22,872 nt of DNA from Monoraphidium neglectum (taxonomy: Eukaryota; Chlorophyta; Chlorophyceae; Sphaeropleales; Selenastraceae). Position numbers and translations under genes: made by a program. Below are positions 18,661 through 22,872 of the stretch, in pieces (the first letter of the stretch is position 1; every line of letters begins with the position of its first letter). The notes under the pieces are model-generated. The model was given only the letters and a program-made list of their open reading frames with translations. It was not told where the DNA came from and made no database searches. The stretch is from positions 2,913-25,784 of the forward strand of contig NW_014013277.1 in NCBI RefSeq assembly GCF_000611645.1, read 5' to 3'.

Positions 18661-20740
18661 CGTCGCGTCGGCAGTCTAGTTCCTCTGTTTGTTAAAATCC
18701 TCGATTGATACTGGATTGGACGCTTGCTGGGGTATCTGATGGCTTGACTTGTGCCTACGGGCGGGGTGGCGGGTTGACCGCCACAAAGGAACCTGCAGGA
18801 CTTCCGACCATTGGGGGCATTTGGGAGTGGCACGAGCTCCAGAGGAGGAATGCGATACAAAAGGTTAGGCCCAGGCCTCACTGACAGCAGCCACATATGT
18901 ACTTGACGTCGCATCGACCGATATGGTGGTGCGCAAACGGGGTTGGCGCAGGCAGGAGTGTGCCGGCCCGTACAGCTTGCTAGGCACTATGGCTGGGACA
19001 CAGGCGCTGATGGAAGTTGGGCCATCCCTTATCTCAACATCCATGCATACGGGGCTCAGACCCCGCCATCGACGCATGCGATGCCTTTTTGGCGCTGTGC
19101 AGCAGGCGCGGCGGGGTGTACACGCACACGCCATGGGCCACGATTGAACGTATGTAACAGGATACGCTCAAGTCAATCATACTTGCCCATGAAACCTGCC
19201 GAGCATACACATGATGGCGCCTCCAAACCTCAAGGTCCGCTCCTGCTGGTGCCGCTGCAACTACCCACTGCATTGAAAGGCAGTGGATGTGAGGTGCATT
19301 TCAAAGTTGCTTCACATAATAGTGCCGCCTCACTTGGGCCTGCGCTTGCTGGTCGCATTGGTGCACACCCTTGCGACGTGACACGCACGTCCAGCACGTC
19401 CTTACTAATAAAGGATCACCACCCCGCATGATGTGCAGGCAGCACGACTCGATGCATGCACTGGCGGTGGTCCCGTCCTGCCTGTGACGAGTGTGGTTGC
19501 CACCTGCGAGTCGCTGGCGACGGGCTTGCTGCAGTGGGGAGGTTGCCGGGCGTGCAGACAACTGCACCTGGTTTGCTGCAGTTGTGGCCAGCTGGTGGTC
19601 AAAATCTGGCCGAACGCCAACCTGACTGGCATCGGCACGCGAGCAGGAGTGCATATTGGTAAGGATGCCTGCGAACGAGCTGGGAGATGCACAGCCCGCT
19701 TGCAGTGCTGCCCGCTGCAGCCGGCCCCGCATCAAACCTTCCGGCTTAAAGGGGGGGAGGGGAGCCTGTGACCACGCGGGCTTCACGCCCCTACCGCGAG
19801 TCACCTGCCTGCCACACACACTGCTGCGCGTCTGCGCCTTGGCTCTCTGCTCCACATCAAGTCCTTGTGCTTCAACGCAAGTTGCTTCACGATGGGTCCC
19901 AACAGCCGCCGGCACTTGGCAATGAGCGGCTGATGTGTGTTGAGCCTACACACACTTGCGGTCGGGAAGACTGCGCAGGGCACGCTGGGTGCCTGGGCAG
20001 CAGCTGCGGTACATCCAATATCAATCGGCCTGCAAGCATGATGGCTCGTACATTAACACCCTCAAGGCAGGAAACCCTCTACCACACAAATAGGCTACAG
20101 GTGTAACTGGGATTTCGCAAGTGTCTACTTTATGATAAACGGTCGTGATGGGATTGAGTGATGTTGCAGCGCGAGTGTGGCCAGCTGCTAGACCAAGCAC
20201 CACCCAGGTGCGCTTCCTCACTGCCCTGGCCCCACGGGTCATCAAATAGTGGAAAAAAGTTGATTTAAAATTTACAACCATGTTATTGGATGATCAGGGC
20301 GATGTGCGGCTTGCGCAGGTGTGTGCTGCGCGCCATGGGGAAGTTGCTACCAAGCCTTCAAGACGCGCGTGTGGTGGTTCGGTCAACACATTACTGGGAT
20401 TTCGAAACTTCTGCACGACCATCCACGGTCCAGCACATCGTTTTGCCATCAAGCAGGCTCTTGGAGTTGGACCCCGCAGTGACGCGAAGGTAACAGAGGC
20501 AGGCGCCCTTCTGTCCGCCTCTGAGCCACTCAACGCCCATTTTCGGTCCGCAAGCGAACCGCATCACCCGAACGACACGCAGCCCGCAGATCACCGGGCA
20601 CCCGCGTTCTCGTAGGCATCTGGGGCGGTCCCTTCAGGCCGCGTTGCTTCCTTTGAAGGCAAAAAACACCTTGCCGCGACGTATATCGTGCGCTTCATCC
20701 ACCCTGGACCGTCCGTCACCTTTTGCAGGAATCGAAAAGA
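18661..20740. other. Intergenic region between divergent L35 and AP-repeat genes
   Basis: About 2.1 kb. The longest frame is 204 codons on minus (19915-19301); it has no recognised motif and Cys/His/Arg-rich non-coding-like composition, so it is not called. A GTATATCG sequence at 20681-20688, about 55 nt before the downstream ATG, could be TATA-like. A TTTTGCAG at 20721-20728 just before that ATG resembles a splice acceptor, so a 5'UTR intron is possible. Confidence 0.5.
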
Positions 20741-21985
20741 ATGGCCAAGCTCCTTTGGCTCTGCATGGCTGCAGCCCTCGCCGCCGCGTCCTCTGCGCAA
20801 TCAGTGGGAGTGGGCGTGAACGTCCAGCCCGATGGGGCCACGACCGTCGGAGTGGGGGCACCGGGCACCAGCGTCGCTGCGAAGTCGGGTGCTGGTGGCG
20901 CCACTGTGAATGTGGCCGCACCCCTCACCACTGTGACCTCCACTACCGTGGCTGCCCCCGCCGGCAAGGTGTCTAAGACTGTGGTGACGGCCCCTGGCAC
21001 TGCCGTGCTTGCAACGAAGGCCGGCGGCAACGCCGCAGTGAAGGTCTCCGCCCCCTTCACCAGCGTGACTGTGGCCGCCAAGCCCGCCGGCACCGCCGCC
21101 AAGGTGGACGCCCCTGCGACCGCCGTCACCTCCACCACCGCCGATACCCCGGCCGGCAAGGCCTCAGACACCGTGGTAAGCGCCCCTGGCACCTCGGTCG
21201 TCGCCACCACCAAGCCCAGCGGCACGACTGCCGTGCGGGTGTCCGCCCCGTTCACCAGCGTGAATGTCGACGCCAAGCCCGCCGCCACCGCCACCAAGGT
21301 GGATGCCCCTGCAACTGCCGTCACCTCCACCACCGCCGGCACCCCGGCGGGCAAGGCCTCAGACACCGTGGTTGCCGCCCCTGGCACCTCGGTTGTTGCC
21401 ACGACCAAGCCGAGCGGCAACACCGACGTGGCAGTCACCGCCCCTGGGACCACTGTCACCTCCACCACCGTGCCCACCCCGGCCGGCAAGGCCTCGGAGA
21501 CCGTCGTGTCCGCCCCCGCCACCACCGTGACCGTCAAGGCCAAGCCGGCCGCCGCGGCCAAGACCGCCGTGAAGGTCTCGGCGCCCGGCACCGGCGTGGC
21601 GGTCACGTCCACGCCTGGCAGCACGCGCGTGAACGTTGCGGCGCCCACCACCGGCGTAGCCGTCGACAACGGGAACGTCGATGTCCGCGGCTCTTGGGGG
21701 GCCGTGACCAGGTGCGGGCTCGGGAGGCGCGCGCGCAACGCATGGGCGCATCGTCTTTTTAGGGCGGGTTCAACATGCAGCCGTGCAATTCTGTTGGCAT
21801 GCAACCGCTATGTCGCGCCCGAGACTTGCGACCAACGCTGAGGCTGTCAATGTTCTGATCCCTTGTGGCCCCTCCCCTCTGGCCCTCTCCTGCTGCGCAG
21901 GACCCCGGCTGGCACTGTTGTGAATGTCCCCTTCTTCAGTGGAGTGTTCCCCGGCGGCCGTCGTATGCTTCGCCAGGCCGCCTAG
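20741..21985 (+). CDS. Secreted AP-x-T-x-V repeat protein, probable surface or matrix protein
   Basis: Two exons, 20741-21711 and 21901-21985 (intron donor AG|GTGCGG, acceptor GCGCAG, phase 2), giving 351 residues. Residues 1-20 are a signal peptide (MAKLLWLCMAAALAAASSAQ). The rest up to about residue 310 is low in charge and built from at least 13 copies of a hexapeptide, AP-x-T-x-V (APGTSV, APFTSV, APATAV), alternating with TPAGKASDTVV and Lys/Pro-rich linkers. Two consecutive modules of 64 and 65 residues are near-identical. Val/Thr/Ala alternation suggests an extended beta structure or solenoid. The C-terminus, VNVPFFSGVFPGG then RRMLRQAA, is unlike the repeats and basic. There is no membrane segment or GPI-type tail. 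I do not recognise a named family; a wall, matrix or adhesive role is inferred from secretion and repeats. A TGTAA at 22395 is the first clear poly(A)-like signal I saw downstream, at about 410 nt. Confidence 0.75.
20990..21376 (+). repeat. Two tandem coding modules of 192 and 195 nt
   Basis: Module 1 is 20990-21181 and module 2 is 21182-21376, each beginning GCCCCTGGCAC and ending in codons for DTVV(S/A). A third, partial copy starts at 21377 with the same sequence. DNA identity is high, including synonymous positions in the TPAGKASDTVV segment, which indicates fairly recent duplication or gene conversion. Confidence 0.75.
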
Positions 21986-22830
21986 GTAGGTGGCACCTGT
22001 CTTTGGCGCCTCAAGGTTGCTGAGGACACACGCGTTCAAGCGAGCCATGTGGCGTACGAACGACTACTTCCTGTGCAAAGGTTGGCACACATGGATTGCA
22101 CACTGACTGCGGCTGCAGCATGGGGGCAGCTCAGCCGCCTAGTCTGGGCGGCGCTTGCACTGCTGCCACATGCAGCACCCCAGCACCCACCTGGGCTGCA
22201 CTGGATGGCACTCTAAAGTTCAAACATTGGTTGATCGGCCATGGATGTATGTTTTTTTCAGGTTGTTATTTAGCTCAAGAAACCAGTCCCATACACAAGC
22301 ACACCCATAATGTCTGGCTTGCGCCTTTGTCACCTTGTGAGTTGGCTAATTTCAGTCGCGCAAGTTGGGTTCAAGAAAGTCACAACCCCCACTGTGTAAA
22401 CACCAAGTACACATAACTTCTAATGGCTCCGTTGGTCCATGACCTTGAGACGGGATGTTGGTTGCTGCACCGCAAAGATGCCAGATGGAATTCAGCTACG
22501 TTCACCACGGTGTCATCTGACATGGGAGGCCACGGAATGCAGTATGTCACCAGGGCAGGGTGCTACATGCTAAGGCTGCTTGACATGCCAAAGCTGTCAG
22601 CACCAGTGCCCGCACCAGCCCCCCGTTTCAGCAGAACCGCACTGATCTGGCAACATTGGCACCACGGCGCTGGTATACCGTTCTGTGGGAGTAACCTTGG
22701 CCAACTCCTGGGGTGAGCAGGGAGCTGCGCCACACCGCTTCGCAACTCACATTCCATGTCTGCCTGTGCCTTGCCCTGCGCCTGTGCACGCCGGCTTCAA
22801 ATGCATGTGCAGGTGCACAAATGCACAAAT

Positions 22831-22872
<42 letters not shown>
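21986..22872. other. Intergenic region at the right edge
   Basis: No gene is supported. A 97-codon plus frame (22423-22716) has no recognisable feature. The region ends in the CA microsatellite. Confidence 0.5.
22832..22872. repeat. (CA)n microsatellite, cut by the window edge
   Basis: A pure CA run of at least 41 nt reaching the last base of the window. It is preceded by two copies of a GCACAAAT unit. Its true length is unknown; such tracts often end assembly contigs. Confidence 0.95.

Noticed and set aside
19301..19915. 204-codon minus-strand ORF
   Set aside because: No recognisable domain or presequence and Cys/His/Arg-rich composition; could be a transposon remnant but nothing shows it.
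20716..21804. 362-codon minus-strand ORF
   Set aside because: Antisense to the AP-repeat gene; its repeats mirror those of the plus strand, which has the signal peptide, start codon and splice junction.
22628..22870. 80-codon minus ORF with a Cys-Val N-terminus
   Set aside because: It starts in the terminal CA microsatellite and has no other feature.
1..22872. CRISPR array, bacterial operon, phage or defence island
   Set aside because: No regularly spaced repeats with unique spacers and no ribosome-binding sites; genes are intron-split and eukaryotic throughout.

Overview
The window looks like nuclear DNA of a GC-rich green alga, probably a chlorophyte and perhaps a chlorophycean. The reasons are: genes split by short GT-AG introns, many with GTGAG or GTGGG donors and TGCAG or CGCAG acceptors; Ala/Gly/Pro/Gln-rich insertions in proteins; abundant (TG)n/(CA)n and (CTG)n microsatellites; a nuclear gene for a plastid-type ribosomal protein L35 with a presequence; and a probable octotricopeptide-repeat (OPR) organelle factor, a family known to be expanded in Chlorophyceae. 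No operons, Shine-Dalgarno sites or CRISPR arrays were seen. The exon models below were assembled by hand, requiring splice-site consensus and an unbroken reading phase.

Layout. (1) Positions 2979 to 1, minus strand: 5' part of a large gene for a putative organelle-targeted OPR/RAP-superfamily protein with a very long Gln/Ala/Pro-rich N-terminal half; it runs off the left edge. (2) 2980-4990: no convincing gene, but a foldback inverted repeat of about 360 bp. (3) 4991-9568, plus: a complete nine-exon gene for a 797-residue secreted protein that resembles the fungal exopolysaccharide deacetylase Agd3 (family CE18), with its metal-site motifs kept. (4) 9569-12614: about 3 kb with no supportable gene. 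(5) 12615-15325, plus: a seven-exon gene for a 422-residue protein of unknown function, with an Ala/Pro-rich N-terminal half, a compact C-terminal block and a 24-nt microexon. A short ORF at 15413-15703 may be a separate exon or gene. (6) 15704-17098: non-coding, microsatellite-rich. (7) 18660 to 17099, minus: a five-exon gene for ribosomal protein bL35, probably plastid. (8) 18661-20740: intergenic, between divergent genes. (9) 20741-21985, plus: a two-exon gene for a secreted 351-residue protein built from AP-x-T-x-V repeats. (10) 21986-22872: intergenic, ending in a (CA)n tract cut by the window edge.

The genes do not form one pathway. Two themes recur: organelle gene expression (the OPR-like protein and bL35) and the cell surface or extracellular matrix (the CE18-like enzyme and the AP-repeat protein). 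The most notable item is the CE18-like enzyme, because the characterised members of that family are fungal. No defence or mobile gene system was recognised.
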